From PALSA-610 sp038239145 (GTDB lineage: Bacteria; Actinomycetota; Acidimicrobiia; IMCC26256; PALSA-610), in contig JBBSFB010000005.1 in assembly GCA_038239145.1 (NCBI GenBank), positions 1-64,000 of the forward strand: a DNA stretch of 64,000 bases, read 5' to 3'. Numbering within the stretch: position 1 is the first letter of the stretch; every line of letters starts with the position of its first letter. A program made the translations under genes and the position numbers. Below the pieces are notes generated by a model. It saw only the letters and a program-made list of their open reading frames with translations. It was not told the DNA's origin and did not search any database. Shown here piece after piece: positions 19,039-26,511 of the stretch.

Positions 19039-19806
19039 TCAGCTGAATCGCGTCTTCGGGCGTTCCTGGTGTTCGCCGTCGACGAACAGGTCGACGCGCT
19101 CCGAGTAAAAGCATACGTAACCGGCCACCCGTCCACTCTCGGGTAAAGGCGTCGGGTACGACCAGACGACGTTCTCCTCGATCCGGTCGCCTACGAGCGC
19201 CGACCAGTACTCGGCCTGGCCTTTGTACGGGCAGTGACTCGACTCCGCGGTCGGTACGAGGAGATCCATGCGCACGTCGACCTTCGGGATGTACCAACGA
19301 GGAATGAGCCCGGTCTCGTGGAGCACGAGTGCGCGGGGCGTCTCCGCGAGCACGACACCGTTGACCTCCACCCGGATCACGCGCGAACTGGGCAGGATGT
19401 CGATCCGCACGTACGGACTGCGCGGGTGGGTGAAGACCTCCTCGTTCTCCTCGAACCATGAGTCGACCGCATTCCAGTCGAACCGGATGTGAGCGCGCAG
19501 CTCTTCGATCGGCGATTCCGTGTAGCGCCAGGCCGCATCGATGCGTTCCTCACCGTCGACCCGGACGCTGAAGTGGACCGCGTCACCGCGGCTCGGCGAA
19601 TGCGTCACCGTCGGCGTCGGCTCCAACAGATCGGTGCGCACGTCGGCGACGGGCAGGTAGTACGCGGGATAGAACGGCGTCTCCCACACGTAGAGCGGAT
19701 GCACCGTGTCGGCGATCGCAACTCCGGCCACGAACACCCGCACTCGCTTGGCGGCGGGCTCGACCCGCACCCGGCCGCGCGTCACCGACGCTGGTTCTGC
19801 TGTCAT
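19039..19806 (-). CDS. Tandem DUF427 domain protein
   Basis: This 255-residue protein has two copies of the DUF427 beta-barrel. Each copy has the order (RV)RVxVxGxxxADT, a Trp/His-Glu turn and YY/WYxPxxDVRxDLLxPT; compare YLPVADVRTDLLEPT with YIPKVDVRMDLLVPT. SHCPYKGQAEYW in the second copy is the strongest family signature. DUF427 proteins are small and of unknown biochemical role, though often next to oxidoreductases, as here. ATG 19806 is chosen over a longer frame with no support. It is divergent from the gene at 19874. Confidence 0.82.
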   Translation of the reverse strand: MTAEPASVTRGRVRVEPAAKRVRVFVAGVAIADTVHPLYVWETPFYPAYYLPVADVRTDLLEPTPTVTHSPSRGDAVHFSVRVDGEERIDAAWRYTESPIEELRAHIRFDWNAVDSWFEENEEVFTHPRSPYVRIDILPSSRVIRVEVNGVVLAETPRALVLHETGLIPRWYIPKVDVRMDLLVPTAESSHCPYKGQAEYWSALVGDRIEENVVWSYPTPLPESGRVAGYVCFYSERVDLFVDGEHQERPKTRFS

Positions 19807-19873
19807 GACCCGGCCAACCGGCCGGCGCCGCGTCAGATTCCCGCACGTCCGCAATCAGCGCCAGAATGGGAGC

Positions 19874-20248
19874 GTGGCGAAGAAGCCGGACCCCGTCGAG
19901 CGGGTGCGCAAGCTCTGCGTGGACCTGCCCGAGGTGAGCGAGCGGCTCAGCCACGGCGCCCCGACCTGGTTCATCCGCGCCAAGTTGACGCTCGCCACCG
20001 TCTGGAACGACCATCACGGTGACGGTCGACTCGGCCTGATCTGCGCCGCACCGGCGGGCGTGCATCAGGAGCTCGTCGACGAGGAACCCGACCGCTTCTA
20101 CGTGCCCGCGTACGTGGGGCACCGCGGGTGGATCGGCGTTCGGCTCGACCGCGAGGTCGACTGGCAGGAGATCGAGCAGATCCTCGTCGACGCATACACC
20201 TGCGTCGGGCCGGCCAAGCTCGTCGCCGAGCTGCAGGCTCGCGCCTAG
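19874..20248 (+). CDS. MmcQ/YjbR family protein
   Basis: A 124-residue protein of the MmcQ/YjbR (PF04237) fold, recognised by LCVDLPEVSERLSHGAPTWF at the start, the central LICAAPAGVHQELVDEEP, and FYVPAYVGHRGWIGVRL. Such proteins have a CyaY-like DNA-binding fold, but a role has not been settled. GTG 19874 is preceded by GGGAG. The stop overlaps the convergent hydrolase gene by 4 bases. Confidence 0.85.
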   Translation: MAKKPDPVERVRKLCVDLPEVSERLSHGAPTWFIRAKLTLATVWNDHHGDGRLGLICAAPAGVHQELVDEEPDRFYVPAYVGHRGWIGVRLDREVDWQEIEQILVDAYTCVGPAKLVAELQARA

Positions 20249-21015
20249 GCGGGCGGGACCGGCGACACCCGCGCGAGGAACTCGACGATCGCGGTAGCCA
20301 GCGGCGTCGCGACCGCGGAGAGATGGTTCCCCGGAATCACGACGGCAACCGCGCCCGGGATGCGATCGGCGAGCGGCTGCGGCGGCCCGGCGAGCTGATC
20401 GTCCGCTCCCGCGACGCAGAGTGTCGGCACCGCAATGGCCGCGACGTCGCCCGGGGTTCCCGCGGCGGCGGCGCGTTGCACCGCGGCGAGCGCCTCGAGA
20501 TCGTTACCGTTGCGCTCGGCGAAACGTTTGAACGCGCGGTCGACGACGTGGCCTCTGCCACGGGCGACGCGCGCGGCGAGTGTGTCAGCAGTGCGGGCCC
20601 GATCGGCAAGCGTGCGCCCGAGCCGGGCGCCGACACCACCGAGGACCAGTGACCGGGAGCGCAGTTCCCCACCGCCCACGAGCCGGGACGAGACGATTGC
20701 TCCCATCGAGTAGCCGACGACATCGACGGCCGGGATCGCGAGATGGTCGAGCAACGCCTTCGCGTCGCGCACCATCGCGTCGTGTTCGTACGCGTCGACG
20801 TCGTGCGGCTTGTCCGACGCGCCGTGACCGCGGGCGTCGTACGCGACGACTCTCCGGCCCGACGCGACGAGCGCGCCAGCAATCCCGGGACGGACCCAGT
20901 TGCCGAGATGATCCGACGCGAATCCGTGCAGCAGGAGCACGTCCGGACCCTGGCCGTAGATCTCGTACGCGATCCCGCGGCCGTCGAAGGAGGTGAGCCG
21001 CTCCAGCTGAGTCAC
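20245..21015 (-). CDS. Alpha/beta hydrolase
   Basis: A 256-residue alpha/beta hydrolase: oxyanion motif LLLHGFASDH, RGHGASDKP loop, nucleophile VVGYSMGAIV, acid in VAGADDQLAG and His in IPGNHLSAV. GTG 21015 overlaps the stop of the preceding hydrolase gene (GTGA), so the two are translationally coupled. This puts it third in a leftward operon with an amidohydrolase and a second hydrolase, suggesting stepwise breakdown of one substrate. Substrate unknown. Confidence 0.85.
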   Translation of the reverse strand: MTQLERLTSFDGRGIAYEIYGQGPDVLLLHGFASDHLGNWVRPGIAGALVASGRRVVAYDARGHGASDKPHDVDAYEHDAMVRDAKALLDHLAIPAVDVVGYSMGAIVSSRLVGGGELRSRSLVLGGVGARLGRTLADRARTADTLAARVARGRGHVVDRAFKRFAERNGNDLEALAAVQRAAAAGTPGDVAAIAVPTLCVAGADDQLAGPPQPLADRIPGAVAVVIPGNHLSAVATPLATAIVEFLARVSPVPPA

Positions 21016-21821
21016 GATCCCGGCTCTTCTCCGGCGAGGAAGTCCAGGATCTCCGGGAAGGCGCGTGGGTCCTGCGCGAAGAAGGCGTGCCCGCCCTCGT
21101 ACAGCCGAAAGTCGGCGTTCGGAATGCGCTGCGCGATCGCCTCACTGTTGGCCGGCGGTGCGATGCCGTCGTGGCGGCCGGCCGCGACGAGCGTCGGCGC
21201 GGTGACGAGGTGGAGACGATCGGTCACGTCATGGTGCGCACGCGCTCCGAGTTGTTCGGCTTCGCCCCGGATCTGCTCCGCCGTCTTGGAATTGTCGCGC
21301 CGGGCCGCCATCATCTCGACCAGCCCGCGGTCGCCGGGATGGCTCGCGAGCCACTCGACGTCGAAGCGAGTGTCGAGGAGCCGGGACCCGAGCGCGGTCC
21401 GTTCCTCGAGCGGAAGCGCGGCGAGATCCTCCAGTGGATACGACGCGCCGCCGGCTCCGCCGGGAGATGTGCAACACAACGCAAGCCGCTCGACCCGTTC
21501 CGGCGCGCTCACCGCCAGCTCCTGGGCGACCATGCCGCCGAAGCTGATGCCGACCACCCGGCACGTGTCCCAACCGACCTCATCGATGAGAGCAACGGCG
21601 TCGGCGGCGTAGTCGGCCATCGAGTACGGCCCCGCAGGGACGTCGGTCAGGCCGAGCCCGCGCTGATCGTGCGCGAGCACGTCGAAGCGGGCGACGATCG
21701 GGGTGAGCAACGGGCCCGTTCCCGCGGGCGTCGAGCCCGATCCGTTGAGGAACAGTAGGCGCGGGCCACTTCCGCGGCGTTCGTAGTGGACGCTGATGCA
21801 GTTCGCGGTGATCTTCGGGAT
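21012..21821 (-). CDS. Alpha/beta hydrolase without a canonical start codon
   Basis: The frame includes a complete alpha/beta hydrolase: LLFLNGSGS (oxyanion), HDQRGLGLT, nucleophile VVGISFGGMVAQ, acid AAGRHDGIAPP and His EGGHAFFAQD. The conserved N-terminus PKITANCISVHYERRGSG lies upstream of the first TTG (21710), so a start there would delete the first strands and the oxyanion loop. Going back, no ATG, GTG, TTG or CTG occurs in frame between that N-terminus and the TGA at 21834-21836. ATC at 21821 sits exactly where Met is expected. The same TGA ends the amidohydrolase in the same frame. The start shown is therefore provisional. Confidence 0.7.
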   Translation of the reverse strand: MPKITANCISVHYERRGSGPRLLFLNGSGSTPAGTGPLLTPIVARFDVLAHDQRGLGLTDVPAGPYSMADYAADAVALIDEVGWDTCRVVGISFGGMVAQELAVSAPERVERLALCCTSPGGAGGASYPLEDLAALPLEERTALGSRLLDTRFDVEWLASHPGDRGLVEMMAARRDNSKTAEQIRGEAEQLGARAHHDVTDRLHLVTAPTLVAAGRHDGIAPPANSEAIAQRIPNADFRLYEGGHAFFAQDPRAFPEILDFLAGEEPGS

Positions 21822-21833
21822 GCCGAATCGTTG

Positions 21834-23243
21834 TCAGCCGGGACCGGTCGGCGCAAGCCCGGCCGCGGCGACCGCACGCTGCAACTCGACCGCGGCGTTG
21901 GCGGCCCAGCCTCCGTCGGCGCGGGGTTGAGCGGTGACGCCGTACAACACCTGTGCGTTCGTGCTGAGAATCCGCTCCTTCACCTCGGCTGTGAGCGCGG
22001 GATAGCCGAAGCGGGCCTGCATCTCCTCGGGGATGACAAACGCGCGGAACGCGTCGATCAGCGGCTGGGGCGACCCGTACCAGGCGCAGTCAGTACCCCA
22101 CACGATGCGGTCGGGTCCGAGTGCGACGAGCAGCTTGCCCAGCACGTGCGCGGCCTCCACCGGTCTGCGGAGCATCAGGAACCAGGTCGTCCCGAGCTCG
22201 GCGTACACGTTGCCGCCGTGACCTATACCCGAGTCGGCCACGCTCCGCACGAGCCGGTCGACACCGCTCGGGGCTGCGGTGCCTCGTGCGGCGTACGCAC
22301 CTTCCTGACCGTTCGGATCGCGTTCGTAACCGGAGTGGTACACGACGAACGTCACGTCGGGGAAGGCCGCGGCCGCGGGCCCGATGTCGCGCGGCGATGC
22401 CGCCGCGACCGACGCGTCGGGGATCGGACCGCCGAGCCCCTTGTGTGTCGCGACCACACGCGGCCCGAGCGCGCGCACCCGCTCGAGGAATGGGAAACCG
22501 ACCTCGTCGTCGTCGAGGAACCAGCCGCCCGTCGGCGAGGCCTTCGTGGCCGGGCCCCAGAGCGTGTAGCACTTCCATCCCGACGGGCGCAGATCGTTCT
22601 TCCAATCGACCATCGCGTCGAGCTCGGACTCGCCGAGATTCGGGTGCACGATCGTGTGCGTGAGCACGCGCCCCGTTCCGGCGTAACGCTCGGCGATGTC
22701 ACGCGCGGCCGCGATCTGCGGATTGGTCAGCACGTTCACGTCGGCCCGGCCCGGCGTCGACGTAAGCAACGCGACCGACGTCTCCGAGGCGCCGAACACG
22801 AGCGCGGCCCACGCGGCGCCGTCGATCGCATGCGGGTCGATCGCACCGGGCCAACGATCGGGATCGGCCATGCGCAAGAAGCCCGCGAGGGCATCGGCGC
22901 CGGAGCCGACCCAACGCGCGGGATCGACAAGATGCGTCTGTACGTCGACGACCGGATTGATCCCGCGAAACGTCGCCTCGGCCTCGGCGAGGTCGTGGGT
23001 TGCCCGTACCGGGACGGCATAGAAGCCACCGCCGTGCGCCGCATCGATAGCCCGAAGCGTTGCCGCCGTCCCCCGGCGATCGAGCGCGTACTCCACTTCG
23101 GCGCGAGCAGCGCGACGCGAGTGCCGTACGGCAGTCGCCTGGTAGCGCGCGATCGCCTCGTGATCGGCAGGTGACCACGGCATCGGCGCGTACTCGTCGC
23201 TGGAACGGGCCCGGAGCAGCGAAGGAACGATCACGGTCGCCAT
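21834..23243 (-). CDS. Amidohydrolase family protein
   Basis: A 469-residue metal-dependent hydrolase of the amidohydrolase_2 type. Its N-terminal helix-rich region (EYALDRRGTAATLRAIDAAH) is followed by a TIM barrel with VVDVQTHLVDP (Asp/His pair), LTHTIVHPN, VVATHKGLGGP, FVVYHSGYERD and RIVWGTDCAWYGSP (late metal Asp). C-terminal VKERILSTNAQVLYGV is the usual ending. It heads a leftward operon with the two alpha/beta hydrolases. The ATG has a weak binding site. Substrate unknown; a decarboxylase or ring-opening role is possible. Confidence 0.85.
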   Translation of the reverse strand: MATVIVPSLLRARSSDEYAPMPWSPADHEAIARYQATAVRHSRRAARAEVEYALDRRGTAATLRAIDAAHGGGFYAVPVRATHDLAEAEATFRGINPVVDVQTHLVDPARWVGSGADALAGFLRMADPDRWPGAIDPHAIDGAAWAALVFGASETSVALLTSTPGRADVNVLTNPQIAAARDIAERYAGTGRVLTHTIVHPNLGESELDAMVDWKNDLRPSGWKCYTLWGPATKASPTGGWFLDDDEVGFPFLERVRALGPRVVATHKGLGGPIPDASVAAASPRDIGPAAAAFPDVTFVVYHSGYERDPNGQEGAYAARGTAAPSGVDRLVRSVADSGIGHGGNVYAELGTTWFLMLRRPVEAAHVLGKLLVALGPDRIVWGTDCAWYGSPQPLIDAFRAFVIPEEMQARFGYPALTAEVKERILSTNAQVLYGVTAQPRADGGWAANAAVELQRAVAAAGLAPTGPG

Positions 23244-23286
23244 CTCAGATGTCTACCGCGTCGAGCCGGCCGGGCGCGCCGCGGAG

Positions 23287-24702
23287 TTACGAGTCGGACG
23301 CGACCCAGTAACCGCGACCGTCGCGGCGGGCGGTGATGTCAGCCGCGGTGCCACCCTGCACACGGTTCGTCGCACTCCCGTAGAAGTGCGCGTCCCCGAA
23401 CGCGGAGACCCCACCGTCGGCGGCCACGAACCAGTAGCCGTTGGCGGTCGGCGTCGCGGCCATCCCGACGACGGGCCGGTTGAGCCGAACGGCCGCAGCC
23501 GAGCCCTCGAAGTGCGCGTCGCCGAACGCGAAGACACCACCATCGGCGGCCACCAGCCAGTAGCCCTTCCCGGTGATGGTCGCCGCCATCCCGACGATCG
23601 GCTGATTCAAGCGGGCGTCACCCATCGAGCCGAAGAACGTCGCGTCGCCGAACGAGAAGACACCACCGTCCGACGCGACCAGCCAGTAGCCCTTCCCGGT
23701 GATGGTCGCGGTCATCCCGGCGATCGGGCGATTGAGGTGGATCCCACCGGTCGATCCGTGGAACCGGGCGTCGCCGAAGCCGAAGATCCCACCGTCGGAG
23801 GCCACCAGCCAATAGCCCGCGCCTGTACGGCTCCGTGCTATATCGACGATGGGACGGTTCAGGCGCTCACCACCGAGCGAACCGTGGAAGCGCGCGCCGC
23901 CGAACGCAAAGACCCCGCCGTCCGCGGCCACGAGCCAGTAGCCCGAACCGTTCGGCATCGAGTCGATGCCAACGATCGGGAACGGCTGCAGACCTTTGGG
24001 TGCCCCGTGATCGGCGGCCTCACCGAACCCGAGCACCGACGCGTCGGAGCCATGCAGACACGGCGCGTCGTGCAACGCGGTCGCGTTCGCAGTGGCGCTC
24101 GTCGTCGTGCACGTCGCGTCGAACTCCCACGGCGCGACGCACGTGACCACCCGGCACACGATCGGCCCCACGCACGCCAGCTGTTGGTTGCACTGCCCGT
24201 AGCGGAACTCGTTGCAACACGTGAACCGTTCGTCGCAGGTTCCCGACGCGCAGTGACAGTTGCACGAGACACAGCCCGGCGCGCACAAACCACTCCCGCC
24301 GCACCCGCACGAACCACACGATGCGTTGCAATCAATGTAATAGCGCGGGCCCGAGTGACAGAACGACGAATTGTCGGCCTTCCACCAACCCGCGGGCGCG
24401 GAACCGGGCGGGCACGAATTCTGGCCGCCGTTGACTGTGCAACAGAAGGCGGTCCAGCCCGACCCGCATGACGCGTCGGGACCGCAGAGCGACGCATACG
24501 CGGATCCGGGGCGCAGGATGTAGCGCAGCGGGTTCACGACGAGCGCCGACGCGAAGATCGCGACCCGCACGAGGAAGCTCCGCCGCGTGTGGCCGCGGTC
24601 CGATCGCTTGGTGACCGCGGCCACGGCGCGATCACCGATGCGGCGGCCGCCTACGGGCGAAGGCGGAAGCGACGATGCCGGCAACGCGTCGACGACGGTC
24701 AC
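23287..24702 (-). CDS. Tat-exported Cys-rich methylamine-dehydrogenase-light-chain-like domain fused to beta-propeller-like repeats
   Basis: GTG 24702 overlaps the upstream stop (GTGA) and gives 471 residues. HTRRSFLVRVAIFASALVV (residues 38-56) is a twin-arginine signal, cleaved near 70. Residues 73-215 hold 24 cysteines; NGGQNSCPPGSAPAGWW, YYIDCNASCG and PWEFDATCTTTSA recall, in order, segments of methylamine dehydrogenase light chains, including tryptophans (W106/W107 and W192) that might correspond to the cofactor-forming pair. Residues about 254-471 are five and a half 42-residue repeats of the GYWLVAxDGGVFxFGDARF type. MauE- and MauD-like genes are in the same operon. No MauG and no separate heavy chain are present. 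Enzyme activity is a hypothesis; export and disulfide richness are directly supported. Confidence 0.72.
   Translation of the reverse strand: MTVVDALPASSLPPSPVGGRRIGDRAVAAVTKRSDRGHTRRSFLVRVAIFASALVVNPLRYILRPGSAYASLCGPDASCGSGWTAFCCTVNGGQNSCPPGSAPAGWWKADNSSFCHSGPRYYIDCNASCGSCGCGGSGLCAPGCVSCNCHCASGTCDERFTCCNEFRYGQCNQQLACVGPIVCRVVTCVAPWEFDATCTTTSATANATALHDAPCLHGSDASVLGFGEAADHGAPKGLQPFPIVGIDSMPNGSGYWLVAADGGVFAFGGARFHGSLGGERLNRPIVDIARSRTGAGYWLVASDGGIFGFGDARFHGSTGGIHLNRPIAGMTATITGKGYWLVASDGGVFSFGDATFFGSMGDARLNQPIVGMAATITGKGYWLVAADGGVFAFGDAHFEGSAAAVRLNRPVVGMAATPTANGYWFVAADGGVSAFGDAHFYGSATNRVQGGTAADITARRDGRGYWVASDS
23290..23950 (-). repeat. Five tandem 126-bp repeats coding for WLVAxDGG units
   Basis: The 3' part of the Cys-rich gene is built of 126-bp units, each coding for a 42-residue block starting GYWLVA(A/S)DGG. 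Units near 23550 and 23680 share long near-identical DNA around the codons for ATITGKGYWLVA, which points to recent duplication or conversion. Confidence 0.75.
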
Positions 24703-25151
24703 GGGCCGACCGCGACGTCGGCGAGCACGGCGTTGACCTCGGCAACGATGCGCGCGAGGTACACGCGACTCCCGGCGACGACGTAGAGACAGAATTGTCG
24801 TCCGTTCGCCGTGAAGAAGCGTTGGCAGCCGAGTTGCCCGGGCAACGGTCGTTGCAGCCGCTTCGACCCGAACATGTCGGCGCTCACACGGGGCATGCCC
24901 TGCGCCGCGAACAACCGGCTGCCCGCCGACTCCGGCCCGTACTCGAAGAGCACGACCAGGACGTCGGACGATCGCATCGCCGGCGTCACCCCTCCACCGA
25001 AGTCGTCGCGCTCCTCGGGCAGGGCAAAGTTCGCGAGGTGCACGACCGCGTGGGTCTGCTCCGACGCTGCGGTCGCGAGCCGGCGCTGAATGCGCCCCTC
25101 CCAACCCGCGGGCAGCCCGACGGCGAGCCCGTGTGCCGACAGCGTGTTCAC
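24699..25151 (-). CDS. Conserved protein of unknown function in mau-like operon
   Basis: A 150-residue soluble protein with no signal peptide. Visible blocks are GLPAGWEGRI near the start, VVHLANFALPEERDDFGGG, DVLVVLFEYGPESAG, and GCQRFFTANGRQFCLYVV near the end; cysteines at about 108 and 120 could pair. Both ends overlap neighbours by 4 bases (GTGA with the thioredoxin-like gene upstream and GTGA with the Cys-rich gene downstream). Tight coupling suggests it works on or with the exported product, for example as a cytoplasmic chaperone holding it for Tat export. That role is inference only. Confidence 0.65.
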   Translation of the reverse strand: MNTLSAHGLAVGLPAGWEGRIQRRLATAASEQTHAVVHLANFALPEERDDFGGGVTPAMRSSDVLVVLFEYGPESAGSRLFAAQGMPRVSADMFGSKRLQRPLPGQLGCQRFFTANGRQFCLYVVAGSRVYLARIVAEVNAVLADVAVGP

Positions 25152-25867
25152 GCGCGGGCGTCCTCGGCGATCTGCTCGGCGGTGCGGTAGAGGCTCGGAT
25201 CGCCCGGCGCGATGCCGTGCGCGAGCAACTCGCGATCGATGCGAACTTCCCGGCCGGCGTCGTCGGCGTCATCGCCGGCCTGGCGCAGGAGGTTCTTCAC
25301 CTGATCCCAGGTCGCGCCGGTCCCTTCGCCGCGCACCCTTCCCGCGATCCCGTCGACGAGCACGAAGTACGGCGAGCCCGGCACTCGGTAGTCCGTCCAC
25401 GCCGTGCTCGACATCACCACCGCCGCAGCCTTCGGCGCGACCGACCTCAGCGCCGAGATGCTTTCTTCGTGCGCGTCCTTGGTGACGACGACCAGCCGGA
25501 CGTCGTCCGGCAGGCCGAGGCGGCCCGCGTCGCCGAACGCGTCCCAGAACGTCTGACACGTGAGGCACCCGGTCGACAGGAACGCGAGCAGCGTGCGGTG
25601 ACGGATACCGATCACCGCCACGTGCACCGCGTCGTCGCGGAGCCCGCCGCCGTCGACATCGGCCGCGTCGACGAACGCAGCGGTCGCGTGTGCAGGCAGG
25701 TCGACCGACCGGGTGCGAGGGTCGGGCAACGGCACGTCGGGATCGACGCCCGCGCCCAGCATGTGCAGCCGCCGCAGTATCTCGGCGTGACTGCGCAACA
25801 AACCCGCGACGAGCACGGTCAGCAGGACGAGCACGACCGACTCGATCACGAGCACCGTGTTCGTCAT
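25148..25867 (-). CDS. MauD-like thioredoxin-fold protein, membrane-anchored
   Basis: ATG 25867 overlaps the stop of the MauE-like gene (ATGA). The 239-residue protein has one N-terminal membrane helix (residues about 5-24) and a thioredoxin-like domain facing outward, with redox motif C101-LT-C104 in LAFLSTGCLTCQTFW and cis-Pro region YRVPGSPYFVLVDG. MauD helps methylamine dehydrogenase fold by shuffling or forming its many disulfides. Here the probable client is the 24-cysteine protein at the end of the same operon. Confidence 0.8.
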   Translation of the reverse strand: MTNTVLVIESVVLVLLTVLVAGLLRSHAEILRRLHMLGAGVDPDVPLPDPRTRSVDLPAHATAAFVDAADVDGGGLRDDAVHVAVIGIRHRTLLAFLSTGCLTCQTFWDAFGDAGRLGLPDDVRLVVVTKDAHEESISALRSVAPKAAAVVMSSTAWTDYRVPGSPYFVLVDGIAGRVRGEGTGATWDQVKNLLRQAGDDADDAGREVRIDRELLAHGIAPGDPSLYRTAEQIAEDARA

Positions 25868-26400
25868 GTCGCTCCTTCGTTCACGGCGGCGGCAAGGTCG
25901 GGAACCGTCTCGAGTGCGAGCGCGACACAACGCACGCATGTCGCGACCAGCACGAGGAACATTGCGCCGGAGACCCAGTGACCCGAGAATCCGCTCCACG
26001 GCGATCCCCCGAACGCAGCGATGATCGCCACTCCCGCCCCGGCAACGTCGATCACCACGTGCGTGCGGGTCACGACCGCGCTCGCCGACCCGAGGCACGC
26101 GCACGGGGTCGCCGGAGCACGGAGGAGCAGACGGACGGCGACGGACGTCAAGAGCGAGTAGCACGCCGCAACCGCGAGGGCAAAGCGACCGCCGAGCGCA
26201 CCGGCGCCGAGCCCGACGGCCACCTCGAGCAGACCGAATCCGATCACCGCGGGCCGGGGCACCGGCAGGCCGGCGGCCCGGGCCGCGAGCCGGGCCGGGT
26301 CGGGGCGGGCGACCTTCCCTACGCCCGCGACGACCAGGAGTGCACACGCCGCGAGGAACGGTCCTGCGAGCGATCCCGCGACGCCCGTGCCGAGAATCAC
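25864..26400 (-). CDS. MauE/DoxX-like membrane protein
   Basis: A 178-residue integral membrane protein with four or so helices, including LAACALLVVAGVGKVARPD, VIGFGLLEVAVGLGAGAL and GAMFLVLVATCVRCVAL. KVxxP-x-(9)-GLP early in the chain and ACLGSAS, a C-x-C-like pair (CACLG), in the middle match MauE (PF07291), the membrane partner of MauD thought to pass reducing or oxidising equivalents across the membrane. GTG 26400 is preceded by GGGAGAG. It is the first gene of a four-gene operon in which every junction is a 4-base overlap. Confidence 0.78.
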   Translation of the reverse strand: MILGTGVAGSLAGPFLAACALLVVAGVGKVARPDPARLAARAAGLPVPRPAVIGFGLLEVAVGLGAGALGGRFALAVAACYSLLTSVAVRLLLRAPATPCACLGSASAVVTRTHVVIDVAGAGVAIIAAFGGSPWSGFSGHWVSGAMFLVLVATCVRCVALALETVPDLAAAVNEGAT

Positions 26401-26409
26401 GCGTCTCTC

Positions 26410-26457
26410 CCACTCTCGAGCCCACTCTCAGGCGCACGCTCGGGCCCACGGCCGGTC
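26410..26457. repeat. Four degenerate 12-bp tandem repeats in divergent promoter region
   Basis: CCACTCTCGAGC, CCACTCTCAGGC, GCACGCTCGGGC and CCACGGCCGGTC follow one another without a gap, directly upstream of the MauE-like gene. They could be repeated operator half-sites on one face of the helix (12-bp spacing) or a decayed coding repeat. Confidence 0.35.
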
Positions 26458-26511
26458 GCAACGCCGCGCCGGCGGCCGAGCCAATGATGTGCTTCGCTGT
26501 GCTCGCGTCTC

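Noticed and set aside
23290..23950. CRISPR-like regular repeats
   Set aside because: The repeats are 126 bp, in frame and encode a protein domain; there are no unique spacers.
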